64,000 nt of DNA, taken from NCBI RefSeq assembly GCF_000975035.1, contig NZ_BBRA01000001.1:558001-622000 (forward strand). Direction: 5' to 3'. This document shows positions 36,692 through 44,969 of this stretch, one piece after another. Numbering within the stretch: position 1 is the stretch's first letter; each line of letters opens with the position of its first letter. This DNA is from Demequina flava (GTDB taxonomy: Bacteria; Actinomycetota; Actinomycetes; Actinomycetales; Demequinaceae). The notes below the pieces were generated by a model. The model saw only the letters and a list, made by a program, of their open reading frames with translations, had not been told where the DNA came from and searched no databases. Position numbers and translations under genes: made by a program.

Positions 36692-36850
36692 ATGGCCGAC
36701 AAGTACCAGGGTGAGTTCTACTGCGTGAAGTGCAAGGACAAGCGCACCACTGAGGGTGACGTGGTTGTTTCCGAGAACGGTCGCCGCATGGCGAAGGCCG
36801 TGTGCCCCGAGTGCGGCACCAAGCTGAACCGCATCCTCGGCAAGGCGTAA
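36692..36850 (+). CDS. DUF5679 zinc-ribbon protein (52 residues)
   Basis: Encodes a 52-residue protein starting MADKYQGEFYCVKCKDKRTT and ending AVCPECGTKLNRILGKA. Two CxxC pairs (Cys11/Cys14 and Cys39/Cys42) form a zinc ribbon. GGAGAAGG precedes the ATG by about 6 bases, and a TACGCT box at 36609-36614 may be the promoter. A strong terminator follows at 36873. The position between DUF2342 and the ThiF-like gene is conserved in actinobacteria. Function unknown. Confidence 0.88.
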   Translation: MADKYQGEFYCVKCKDKRTTEGDVVVSENGRRMAKAVCPECGTKLNRILGKA

Positions 36851-36872
36851 CGCCTGGCATTAGCCACGCGTG

Positions 36873-36910
36873 AGTGAAGGGCCGTCCCCGTGTGGGGGCG
36901 GCCCTTCACT
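36873..36910 (+). terminator. Strong hairpin terminator after DUF5679
   Basis: A 17-bp stem, AGTGAAGGGCCGTCCCC against GGGGGCGGCCCTTCACT with one G-T pair, closes the tetraloop GTGT. There is no clear T-run, as is usual for high-GC actinobacteria. Confidence 0.85.
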
Positions 36911-37018
36911 GCGTTCACGGCCCGTGACGTACGGAGGGCCGATGCTGCGGCTAGGCCAGCGAAGTATCGTCCCTGTGGACAACGGTTGCGGGCCCGTCGC
37001 GCCTGCCACGCTGGAGGG

Positions 37019-37861
37019 ATGCGACTGAAACCAGGGGTTCCCGTGCTGGCACTGCCGGACAATGGCGTCCGGGTCGGGCTGCACCACTACGTCGACTTTC
37101 CTCGCCTCGACGCGCCACAAAGGGAGTGGCTCATGGCCCTCGAGGGTAGCCGTGCCGCCGACTCAGCCCCGTATTCCTTTCTGGCCCACCGACTCCGCAC
37201 AGCGGGACTGATCGCCGAGGACGACTCCACCGTGTCCGGCCCGGTCTCGGCACGCGTCAACGCTCCGCGATCGGTGCGGGCCGCGCTGGAATCCGCACTC
37301 CGCGCATCTGGGATCCGCGCTGGCGAAGACATCGCCGCGTTTGAACCGGTAGATGTCGAGGTGCTCGTGTCCTTCGGCAGCCCGTCGCTTACAGCGATAG
37401 ACGTACTGGCGCGCGACCAACCCCACCTGCTGGTGGTCACGGATGACGCCGGGGTGAGCGTGGGTCCGTTCATTCGGCCGGGCACCACCCCTTGCTCGAC
37501 ATGCCTGGGACTTCATGCGGCCGATGGCGACGCCGCGTGGCCCTACATCGCGATTCAGTGCGACGGACGGCGCGCTCGTGTTGATCCACACCTGGTGCCT
37601 GAAGCCGCCGCGCTGATCGCACGGGCTGTCCGAGCGGGGACGGCAGGGCACGACCCAGGGGTGTGGCGGCTCGCGCCGGACGCGCTGACACACCACGGCA
37701 CGCCACACCGGCACCCCGAGTGTCACTGCGGATCAGTGCTCGGCGACGACCTCGAGGATTGCGAGGCCGTAGGTTTCGAGTTTGGAGGCGCCGATTCCGT
37801 GGACCTTGGCGAGCTCGCCAAGGGTGCCGGGACGGTTCCGGGCAATCTGAGCCATCGTTGA
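37019..37861 (+). CDS. ThiF/TOMM cyclodehydratase-like leader-binding protein (orphan)
   Basis: 280 residues. RPGTTPCSTCLGLHAADGD, followed by AWPYIAIQ, closely resembles the zinc-binding part of TOMM (thiazole/oxazole-modified microcin) ThiF-like proteins that bind precursor leaders. The other zinc pair would be PECHCG near residue 240. The first 90 residues resemble a winged-helix leader-binding domain. No precursor peptide, YcaO or dehydrogenase is in sight. Rv3196 occupies the same position in mycobacteria. ATG 37019 has CACGCT 6 bases upstream. The last 129 bases overlap uvrD2 tail to tail, so the C-terminal 40 residues may not be conserved. Confidence 0.72.
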   Translation: MRLKPGVPVLALPDNGVRVGLHHYVDFPRLDAPQREWLMALEGSRAADSAPYSFLAHRLRTAGLIAEDDSTVSGPVSARVNAPRSVRAALESALRASGIRAGEDIAAFEPVDVEVLVSFGSPSLTAIDVLARDQPHLLVVTDDAGVSVGPFIRPGTTPCSTCLGLHAADGDAAWPYIAIQCDGRRARVDPHLVPEAAALIARAVRAGTAGHDPGVWRLAPDALTHHGTPHRHPECHCGSVLGDDLEDCEAVGFEFGGADSVDLGELAKGAGTVPGNLSHR

Positions 37862-39715
37862 GTCCACAATCACGGTGAACGCGGGCTTGCTGGCTTCCTT
37901 TGCGACGGCGGCACGCCAGGTCTTGAGCGACTCGAACAGCCGTAGGTCCTCAGGCCCCAGGTCCTTGAGCGACTCCTTCGTAGACCGGCGCGGCGTGCGC
38001 GGGGCGACGGAGTCGGGCCACATCGGCTCGAGGAAGCGTGTGCGCTTGCGGGTCGCGCGCCCACCGGCCTTGCGCGCGCGTGCGAAACTCAGGTGCAGGT
38101 GTTCGCGGGCACGGGTGATCGCGACGTAGAGCAGCCGCCGCTCTTCCTCGACCGACTCGGGCGTCTCCGCCATCGACACGGGCATCAGTCCCTCGGAACA
38201 GCCGGCGATGAATACCGCGTCCCACTCCAGACCCTTCGCGGCGTGCATCGTGGTCAGGGTCACGCCCTCGACCGTGGGTGCATGTTGAGCCTGAGCACGC
38301 TCGACGAGGTGCTCGACAAACTCCCGCATGGTGGCGCCGCCACCGGCATCGGCGTCGAAATCGTCGGCGAGTTGCGCAAGCGACTGGAGCGACTCCCAGC
38401 GCTCACGGACCGCGCCCCTAGCAGGCGGCGCCTCTTCACTCCAGCCGGCTCCAGAAAGCGCCTCGCGAACCTGGACGCCCACCGTCTCTTCCGACGGCGC
38501 AACCGCGGCGCCACGTAGTAGCACCATGGCCTTGCGCACCTCTTCGCGGTCGAAGAACCGTTGACCGCCCCGCACCAGGTAGCCGATTCCACGTTCGGCC
38601 AGCGCCTCTTCAAGCGCCTCCGACTGACTATTGATTCGATAGAGCACCGCGATCTCGGATGGCGCGACGCCTGAGGCGATGAGCCGGTCGATGCGCTCGG
38701 CAATGCCCGCGGACTCCGCTTGCTCATCCTCATAGGCGGTGTAGACGGGCGCAGGACCATGCGGCCGCTGAGCGATCAGTTCCACGCCTGCCTGGCCCGC
38801 ACCCCGCTTTGCCATCAGCGAGTTGGCGAGGCCCACGACTTCCGGTGTCGAGCGATAGTCACGGACAAGCCGCACCACGGTGGCGTTGTCGTAGGTACGC
38901 GTGAAGCCCATCAAGTGTTGAGGCGACGCCCCCGCGAACGAGTAGATGGTCTGGGCCGGGTCACCGACCACGCACAGTTCATTCCGGCCGCCCATCCATT
39001 GTTCGAGCAAAAACTGCTGCAGTGGAGAAACGTCCTGGTACTCGTCCACGACAAAGTGGCGGTACTGCCGCCGGATCTGTTCGCCGACCTCGCCGTGACG
39101 CCCAATAATGTCCGCGAGCAGCAACAGGATGTCCTCGAAGTCCAGCACCACGGCATCGGTCTTCGCGTCCTCGTACGCCCGCATGACATCGGCCATCACC
39201 GTGGGCTCGACTCCAGCTGGCGTGGGGCGGCCTTCCTTCGCGATCACCGTCGCATAGTCCTCGGCGGACACGAGTGCGACCTTGGCCCACTCGATTTCAC
39301 TCGCTAAGTCGCGCACCGTGAGACGGTCAGGACGGAGCCCAGCGTGACGTGCTGCGCGGCCCACGAGCGGCGCCTTCTGCTCCACCAACTTAGGCATCTG
39401 GCCACCCACCACTTGCGGCCAGAAATAGCTCAGTTGCCTCAGCGCGGCCGCGTGGAAGGTGCGCGCCTGCACACCGCTGACGCCCAAGCCTTTGAGTCGC
39501 TGTCGCATCTCCCCTGCAGCCCGCGCTGTGAACGTCACCGCCAGCACCGATTGCGGGTTGTAGGCGCCTACCTGCGCGCCATACGCGATGCGATGGGTAA
39601 TGGCGCGCGTCTTTCCCGTACCGGCACCGGCAAGCACGCACACGGGACCGTGAAGGGCCGTCGCCACCTCGCGCTGTTCGGGATCAAGCGCCTCAAGAAT
39701 CTTCTCTGCTGACAT
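37733..39715 (-). CDS. uvrD2: ATP-dependent DNA helicase UvrD2
   Basis: 660-residue SF1A helicase. Walker A AGAGTGKTRAI (29-39), Walker B FVVDEYQDVSPLQQF, motif III GDPAQTIYSFAGASPQHL, motif V TMHAAKGLEWDAVFIAG and motif VI YVAITRAREHLHLSFA. The C-terminus ends in an HRDC-like helical domain (MAQIARNRPGTLGELAKVHG). The HRDC tail and the company of nudC match mycobacterial UvrD2 (Rv3198c). The cysteine-rich link of mycobacterial UvrD2 is not obvious here. nudC lies 15 bases upstream on the same strand. Confidence 0.93.
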   Translation of the reverse strand: MSAEKILEALDPEQREVATALHGPVCVLAGAGTGKTRAITHRIAYGAQVGAYNPQSVLAVTFTARAAGEMRQRLKGLGVSGVQARTFHAAALRQLSYFWPQVVGGQMPKLVEQKAPLVGRAARHAGLRPDRLTVRDLASEIEWAKVALVSAEDYATVIAKEGRPTPAGVEPTVMADVMRAYEDAKTDAVVLDFEDILLLLADIIGRHGEVGEQIRRQYRHFVVDEYQDVSPLQQFLLEQWMGGRNELCVVGDPAQTIYSFAGASPQHLMGFTRTYDNATVVRLVRDYRSTPEVVGLANSLMAKRGAGQAGVELIAQRPHGPAPVYTAYEDEQAESAGIAERIDRLIASGVAPSEIAVLYRINSQSEALEEALAERGIGYLVRGGQRFFDREEVRKAMVLLRGAAVAPSEETVGVQVREALSGAGWSEEAPPARGAVRERWESLQSLAQLADDFDADAGGGATMREFVEHLVERAQAQHAPTVEGVTLTTMHAAKGLEWDAVFIAGCSEGLMPVSMAETPESVEEERRLLYVAITRAREHLHLSFARARKAGGRATRKRTRFLEPMWPDSVAPRTPRRSTKESLKDLGPEDLRLFESLKTWRAAVAKEASKPAFTVIVDSTMAQIARNRPGTLGELAKVHGIGASKLETYGLAILEVVAEH

Positions 39716-39730
39716 CAGGGGACCATGGTG

Positions 39731-40645
39731 TCAGGTGCCACTGACATCGTTTCCCCACCCCGGCATCGGCCCTCCGTCGCCACGCAACCACATCGCCACC
39801 ATCCGGCTCGCGATTGACCCCACAGGCGGCGGTACTAACTCCCCTGCCTCGATCAGTTCCGGGAGCTCGTCGCGCGACACCCACCGGGCATCGAGAATCT
39901 CTTCCTTGTCGAGGTGCAGCTCCGTTTCAATGGCGCGCGCCTTGAATGCGGTCATCACCGACCCGGGGAACGGCCACGGCTGTGAGCCCAGGTAGGTGAC
40001 GTCCGTGACGCCAATCCCGACCTCTTCGCGCACCTCGCGGTGCACGGCGTGCTCGAGGCTCTCGCCGGGTTCCACGAAGCCCGCGAGGACCGAGTACCTC
40101 CGCCGTGAGAACCTCGCTCCGTGCGCCAGGAGGAGCCGGTCCTGGTCGTCCGTGATCGCGACAATCATCGCCGGATCAGTCCGCGGGTAAAGTTCCCGCT
40201 CGCAGGACGCACATTGCCGCGTCCATCCCGCTTGACGCGGCTGAGTCGGCGACCCGCATCGTGGGCAGTGACCGTGGGTGTCGTGCCAGGTCGTGATGGC
40301 CACGGCAGTCGTGGCCAGTTCCGCTTCGAGAGACCCCTTTTCAAGGGCCGATGCTTGCATCAGTACGTCGCGCAGGGGCGCCCACCGCGCGTGGCTGGGA
40401 AGGGCGGAGTCGGGTTCATCGGGGACGATCGTCACGAGGTGCTGGTCGTGTGCGGTGCCGAGAAAGACAACCGATGATGCGTCCGGGTGGGCACCCGGAG
40501 GGACGAGCGCGAGCCCGCTGTCGGTGACGGCGACCGAGCCGCGGTGCACGATCACGGCATGACAGGCTGCGGGATCGATGGTCTCTCTCAGGTGCGCGGC
40601 ACGGTCCACCAGGGACGGAGCTGCAAAGTCATGGGGTCGGCTCAC
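39731..40645 (-). CDS. nudC: NAD+ diphosphatase NudC
   Basis: 304 residues. Cleaves NADH/NAD+ to NMN(H) and AMP and can remove NAD caps from RNA. The zinc ribbon CPRCG...CASCE lies about residues 126-150, the Nudix box GFVEPGESLEHAVHREVREE about 193-212, and the NudC-specific SQPWPFPGSVM after it. The GTG start at 40645 has a TAGCGT box 6 bases before it, again leaderless. It reads into uvrD2. Confidence 0.95.
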   Translation of the reverse strand: MSRPHDFAAPSLVDRAAHLRETIDPAACHAVIVHRGSVAVTDSGLALVPPGAHPDASSVVFLGTAHDQHLVTIVPDEPDSALPSHARWAPLRDVLMQASALEKGSLEAELATTAVAITTWHDTHGHCPRCGSPTQPRQAGWTRQCASCERELYPRTDPAMIVAITDDQDRLLLAHGARFSRRRYSVLAGFVEPGESLEHAVHREVREEVGIGVTDVTYLGSQPWPFPGSVMTAFKARAIETELHLDKEEILDARWVSRDELPELIEAGELVPPPVGSIASRMVAMWLRGDGGPMPGWGNDVSGT

Positions 40646-40714
40646 CCGGCCACGCTACGCCAACAGGCGGCGTGGAGCGTGGCGTCCAGGGGCTTTTCGC
40701 TCTACGGTGAGCAG

Positions 40715-41650
40715 GTGCCTCGTTCTCCGCTTGCGCTCGCAGCGCTCGCATCAGTCGCCGTTCCCGGCCTTGATGTCTACGACGTGCTGCGCAGCCCACA
40801 TTCTGACGCCGACTTTGATGTGGTCGTCGTCAAGGACGCTACTGGCACGCGCTGGATCGTGCGCGCACCCCGCCGCCCTGCCGCTGGTGCCGCTCTCGAG
40901 GCCGAGCGCGGACTGCTCAAGGCGCTTGGACGTGCCCACGACACTGACCTCGTCTCGTTCGACGTGCCGCGCCCCAAGGGCGCCGCGTCCCTCAGCGGCA
41001 GTGACGACGGACGCGCGATCGTCTACTCGGAAGTACCCGGCGCTCCGCTCGTGCTTGCGCGGCTCGAGGCCGGACCTGGCCTTGCCGCGAACCTCGGCCG
41101 GGCACTCGCCGAGATCCACGAACTGCCGCCGACGCTCGTCGACGACGAAGGCCTCCCTACCTACGACGCCGAGCAGTACCGGCAGCGTCGCCTTGCGGAG
41201 CTGGACGCGGGTATTCAGACCGGCAAGATTCCCCCGCGCCTCGCGGACCGCTGGGAGCGTCAACTCGAAAACGTCTCGTGGTGGCGCTTTGAACCCGCCG
41301 TCGTGCACGGCGACCTCGGCGAGCACCAAATCGTCACCAACCGCGATGCCGTGGCCGGGATCAAGGACTGGATGGATGCAAGAGTCGCGGATCCGGCCGA
41401 TGACCTTGCGTGGCTTGTCGCATCTGCGCCCGAGGACATCCTCGACACCGTCATGGAGGCGTACCGTCTGCGCCGCCGCGAGACCCCCGACTCGCACCTG
41501 CTTGACCGCGCCCGGCTGGCCTCGGAGCTCGCTCTGCTGCGGTGGCTGATGTACGGCGTCCGCACGGACAACGCCGATGTGGTCGCCGATGGCGAAGGAA
41601 TGCTCGCCGACCTCGAGGCCATGCTCTTCGACGACGCTTCCGAGGACTAA
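40715..41650 (+). CDS. Aminoglycoside phosphotransferase (APH)-family kinase
   Basis: 311 residues, protein-kinase-like fold. The catalytic loop VVHGDLGEHQIVTN and the metal-binding segment GIKDWMDARVADPADDLAWL are clear; IVYSEVPGAPLVL is the hinge region. Members phosphorylate macrolides, aminoglycosides or small metabolites; residues here do not decide. GTG 40715 has TACGGT 6 bases upstream. It sits between nudC and adnB, where mycobacteria carry a potassium-channel gene, so the insertion is lineage specific. A resistance role is possible but unproven. Confidence 0.85.
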   Translation: MPRSPLALAALASVAVPGLDVYDVLRSPHSDADFDVVVVKDATGTRWIVRAPRRPAAGAALEAERGLLKALGRAHDTDLVSFDVPRPKGAASLSGSDDGRAIVYSEVPGAPLVLARLEAGPGLAANLGRALAEIHELPPTLVDDEGLPTYDAEQYRQRRLAELDAGIQTGKIPPRLADRWERQLENVSWWRFEPAVVHGDLGEHQIVTNRDAVAGIKDWMDARVADPADDLAWLVASAPEDILDTVMEAYRLRRRETPDSHLLDRARLASELALLRWLMYGVRTDNADVVADGEGMLADLEAMLFDDASED

Positions 41651-41681
41651 CCGGTTCCTGCTGGAGTGCCGTGCCGGACGG

Positions 41682-44600
41682 CTACTCGGCGTCGTCTCCG
41701 CGGATGAGCGCCACGATCTCCTCGCGCGACAACAGCGCCTGCGGTCGCACCGTCACGTCGGCGCCCGCGTAGTAGAACGCCGCGTCGACCTCTTCGATGT
41801 CCAGACTCTTCCATTCCGCCCAGGCCAACCGGTAGACAGCGAGTTGCACCTCGCGTGCGGTGCGTTCGGCGTCGTCACGTGGCGGCCGGCCGGATTTCCA
41901 GTCCACGACAGTGACGCGGTCGAGGCCCTGTCCCGGCGGGAAGACAGCGTCGATGCGCGAACGGATCGTGACGCCCTCGACCGGCAATTCGACGCGCACC
42001 TCGATGTCCGACGGCTTGCGGCTCGCCCACTCCGACGATGCGAAATTGTCCTGCAGTCGTGCGAGGTCGGCGCGGTCATGGCCAGCATCGAGGCCATCGA
42101 GTTCGTCGACGCTGAGCAGCGACGTGTGCCCGAATTGCGACTCGATCCACGCGTGCAGCGCGTTGCCCATCTCGGCCGCGATGGTGGGTTCTTGTGGCAC
42201 CGGCCGACGAAGCTGATCTGCGAACTCCGCGCGGTCGCGCTTGAGAGCCACGAGCGCGGAAGTCGTGAGGTGGCCTGGCATGGGCACTGCGGGCCCAGCG
42301 AACCGGGACGCGTCACGCTCTGCCAACATCGCCTCGAGATCGGAGGCCAGGGGTAGTTCCGAACTCCAGGCGGGGTCGCTGGCTTCAGGCGTCGACATTG
42401 CCTCGAGAACTTCACTCGCGAGCGCGCGACGCTCACGCTGCGCGGCCGTGGCCGGCGGTGGCCACAGGCCCTGGGCGGGTGGCTGCTCGGGACGCTCGGC
42501 ATCGGGCTCCGGCTCATGTGCCCAGCCGTCCTTCGTGACGTGGCCCGCGTCCAGGAGTTCACGCATGAGGAGCGAGGGCGCCGACGGCGACTTCGACGTC
42601 GTCCACCACGATCCGGTGAGATAGACATGGGAGCGAGCACGCGTCAGTGCAACGTAGAACAGCCGCCGCTCCTCGTCCAGGCGGTGCAGGCCGGCATCAG
42701 CCTTGAACCCTGCGAGGGAGTCGGCGAGCGTGGGGCGATCCACGACGTCTCCCCTGTCCCACAGCGGCAAATCATCCCGGTCAAGGCGCAGGTCAAAGGG
42801 CAAGTTTCCGATGCCACTGAGCCATGCGCTGTCGTTGAGGCGAATCTCCGGTCCGTCATCGCCATCGACAACCTTCGGCACCGAGCCGGATGGAAACTGG
42901 CTCTTGGCGCCCCGTCCAGTTCCCTGGGTGAGTCCGGGTACGGCAACGATGTCCCATTCGAGTCCCTTAGCGCTGTGCGCGGTAAGGATCTGCACAGCGT
43001 CGGGCTCGGGCTCCTTGACCGGTGCGGAAAGCCCGCGCTCCTCACTGCGTGCCGCGTCAAGCCACGCGAGGAACGCGCCCAGGGTCGCCCGCTCGGCTCC
43101 TGCGGCGAATCCGCGCGCGGCATCGATGAAGGCGTCCATGTTGCGCACGGCGCGGCCGTCGGGGCGTGCGACCTCAGCCTCAATGTCGAGGCCCCATGCG
43201 CGCTCCGCAAACACGATGAGTTCACCCAGCGAGAGGTAACTGTGTTCACGAACAGCGCGGATTACTGATTGGAGATCCCGCAGGCGTCGCAGCGCAGTCG
43301 CCGAGATGCTGCGGCCGTCTCGCGAGCGCCAGTGTTCATCAGGGAGCTCTTCGAGCCCGTCGACGATGGTGGGCGCAAAGGCGGCCCCACGATCGCTGCG
43401 GTCCATGTCCCGCTCCGACCAGTCCTTGAGAGCCATCAAGTCCGCGGGGCCCAGCGCGATGCGCTCCCCCGCGACGAGGCGCATGAGCGCGTCCCCACGG
43501 GCCGGATCGTGTACGACCTCCAGAAGCGCGAGGAGTTCTGCGACTTCAGGTGTGTCGATGAGTCCGCCCAGCCCCACAACTTCGTAGTCGAGGCCGCGGT
43601 CGGTGAGGGCTGCGACGATGGCGGGGAACTGGACGCGGCGACGGCACAACACAGACGCCGTCACGGGTTCGTGGGGTTTGCGTTCGGGTGCGAGTTCCGC
43701 GCGGCGCGCGAGGATGAAGTCGGCGACGGCCTCAGCTTCCGCAGTGAGGTCTGCCGCCATGTGCGCGCTGACTCCGGGCGAGGCGCGTTCCGGCTCTGGC
43801 CGTTCCAGATACTGGCCCTTGGACTTGAGCGGCTCGACGGAGACCTGGGGATTGACCGGAAGGGTGTCAGCGATCGCGTTCGCGACGTCGAGCACCGCGG
43901 CTTCGTTGCGCCAGGACACCGACAGCGTCCGGCTCACAACCGAACCGGGACCGCCGAATTGCGACACAAACGAGGAAAGTGCACTGGCGGACGCGCCTCT
44001 GAAGCCGTAGATCGCCTGATTGGGGTCGCCGACGGCCATCACGGGGTGGTCCTCGCCAAACATGGTGGCGAACAGTGTCAGTTGGGCCGGCGAGGTGTCT
44101 TGGAACTCGTCGAGGAGCACAACGCGGTAGCGACTACGTTCGATCGCTTGAACTCCCGGCAAGGCGGCGAGTTCGACTCCGTAGGCGACCTGATCAGAGA
44201 AGTCGAGAAAGGCGCTCTCACGCTTGCGCCGCTGGTACGCCTCGACCATCGGGACCAGATCCAGCAAAGCCTGAACGCCACTCAGGTCCTTCGCCTCCGG
44301 GGTCGCGTTGCCGTTGCGGTTGACGAGCGCGGTTCCCTGAGGCGCAGGAAGCTCTGACAGCGTCTCCCAGAGGCTCTCTGCCCAACGCCGCACTTCCCGA
44401 GGAGTGACGAGGTGCTCGCGCATCTGTGAGTTCAAGTGCACGATCGCGCGCGTGACGGTGCTCTGGGCGGATGACAGGGCGACTACGTCCGTCCAGTTGC
44501 TCACGATGTCGTGGGCCAGTTGCCACAGCGCGGCGTCGGTCACGGTTGCGGAATCCGGATCGACTCCAAGACGCAGTCCGTGCTCCGCCACGAGGGATGC

Positions 44601-44969
44601 CGAGTAACCGTTGTACGTCGCCACCGAGACCGGCGGGCGGGATGCGTCCTTGCCGAACGCGGCGGCGATGCGCTCCCCCGACCGTTCCGCGATCTCGGCA
44701 GCAGCCTTACGGGTGAAGGTCAGGCACAGAATTTCATCGGGGCTGATGGGTCGGCCAAAGAGTTCCTCGCCGTGGTCAAGGAGATAGACCATGCGCATCG
44801 ATAGCGTCTCTGTCTTACCCGAACCTGCGCCCGCAACCACCAACGTGGGCGACAGGCCCGAGCCAATGATCGCGGCTTGCTCCGCAGTGGGCCGCGTGGA
44901 GGGGTTGATGAGCGCGGACAGTTCCTGGACGCTCCGGGACTGGCCCACAATCACGCTGTCGTCATTCAT
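41682..44969 (-). CDS. adnB: ATP-dependent helicase-nuclease subunit AdnB
   Basis: 1095 residues. An N-terminal UvrD-like motor carries Walker A VVAGAGSGKTETLSMR (about 45-60), Walker B VVLLDEFQDTSPAQ, GDPNQAIYGFRGAS and TAHSAKGLEWDIVAVPG. The C-terminal PD-(D/E)XK nuclease has RIDAVFPPGQGLDRVTVVDW followed by KSGRPP. AdnA-AdnB heterodimers resect double-strand breaks in actinobacteria in place of RecBCD. No iron-sulfur cysteine cluster is seen in this subunit, as expected. Start ATG 44969 overlaps the adnA stop (ATGA), so subunit synthesis is coupled. Confidence 0.94.
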   Translation of the reverse strand: MNDDSVIVGQSRSVQELSALINPSTRPTAEQAAIIGSGLSPTLVVAGAGSGKTETLSMRMVYLLDHGEELFGRPISPDEILCLTFTRKAAAEIAERSGERIAAAFGKDASRPPVSVATYNGYSASLVAEHGLRLGVDPDSATVTDAALWQLAHDIVSNWTDVVALSSAQSTVTRAIVHLNSQMREHLVTPREVRRWAESLWETLSELPAPQGTALVNRNGNATPEAKDLSGVQALLDLVPMVEAYQRRKRESAFLDFSDQVAYGVELAALPGVQAIERSRYRVVLLDEFQDTSPAQLTLFATMFGEDHPVMAVGDPNQAIYGFRGASASALSSFVSQFGGPGSVVSRTLSVSWRNEAAVLDVANAIADTLPVNPQVSVEPLKSKGQYLERPEPERASPGVSAHMAADLTAEAEAVADFILARRAELAPERKPHEPVTASVLCRRRVQFPAIVAALTDRGLDYEVVGLGGLIDTPEVAELLALLEVVHDPARGDALMRLVAGERIALGPADLMALKDWSERDMDRSDRGAAFAPTIVDGLEELPDEHWRSRDGRSISATALRRLRDLQSVIRAVREHSYLSLGELIVFAERAWGLDIEAEVARPDGRAVRNMDAFIDAARGFAAGAERATLGAFLAWLDAARSEERGLSAPVKEPEPDAVQILTAHSAKGLEWDIVAVPGLTQGTGRGAKSQFPSGSVPKVVDGDDGPEIRLNDSAWLSGIGNLPFDLRLDRDDLPLWDRGDVVDRPTLADSLAGFKADAGLHRLDEERRLFYVALTRARSHVYLTGSWWTTSKSPSAPSLLMRELLDAGHVTKDGWAHEPEPDAERPEQPPAQGLWPPPATAAQRERRALASEVLEAMSTPEASDPAWSSELPLASDLEAMLAERDASRFAGPAVPMPGHLTTSALVALKRDRAEFADQLRRPVPQEPTIAAEMGNALHAWIESQFGHTSLLSVDELDGLDAGHDRADLARLQDNFASSEWASRKPSDIEVRVELPVEGVTIRSRIDAVFPPGQGLDRVTVVDWKSGRPPRDDAERTAREVQLAVYRLAWAEWKSLDIEEVDAAFYYAGADVTVRPQALLSREEIVALIRGDDAE

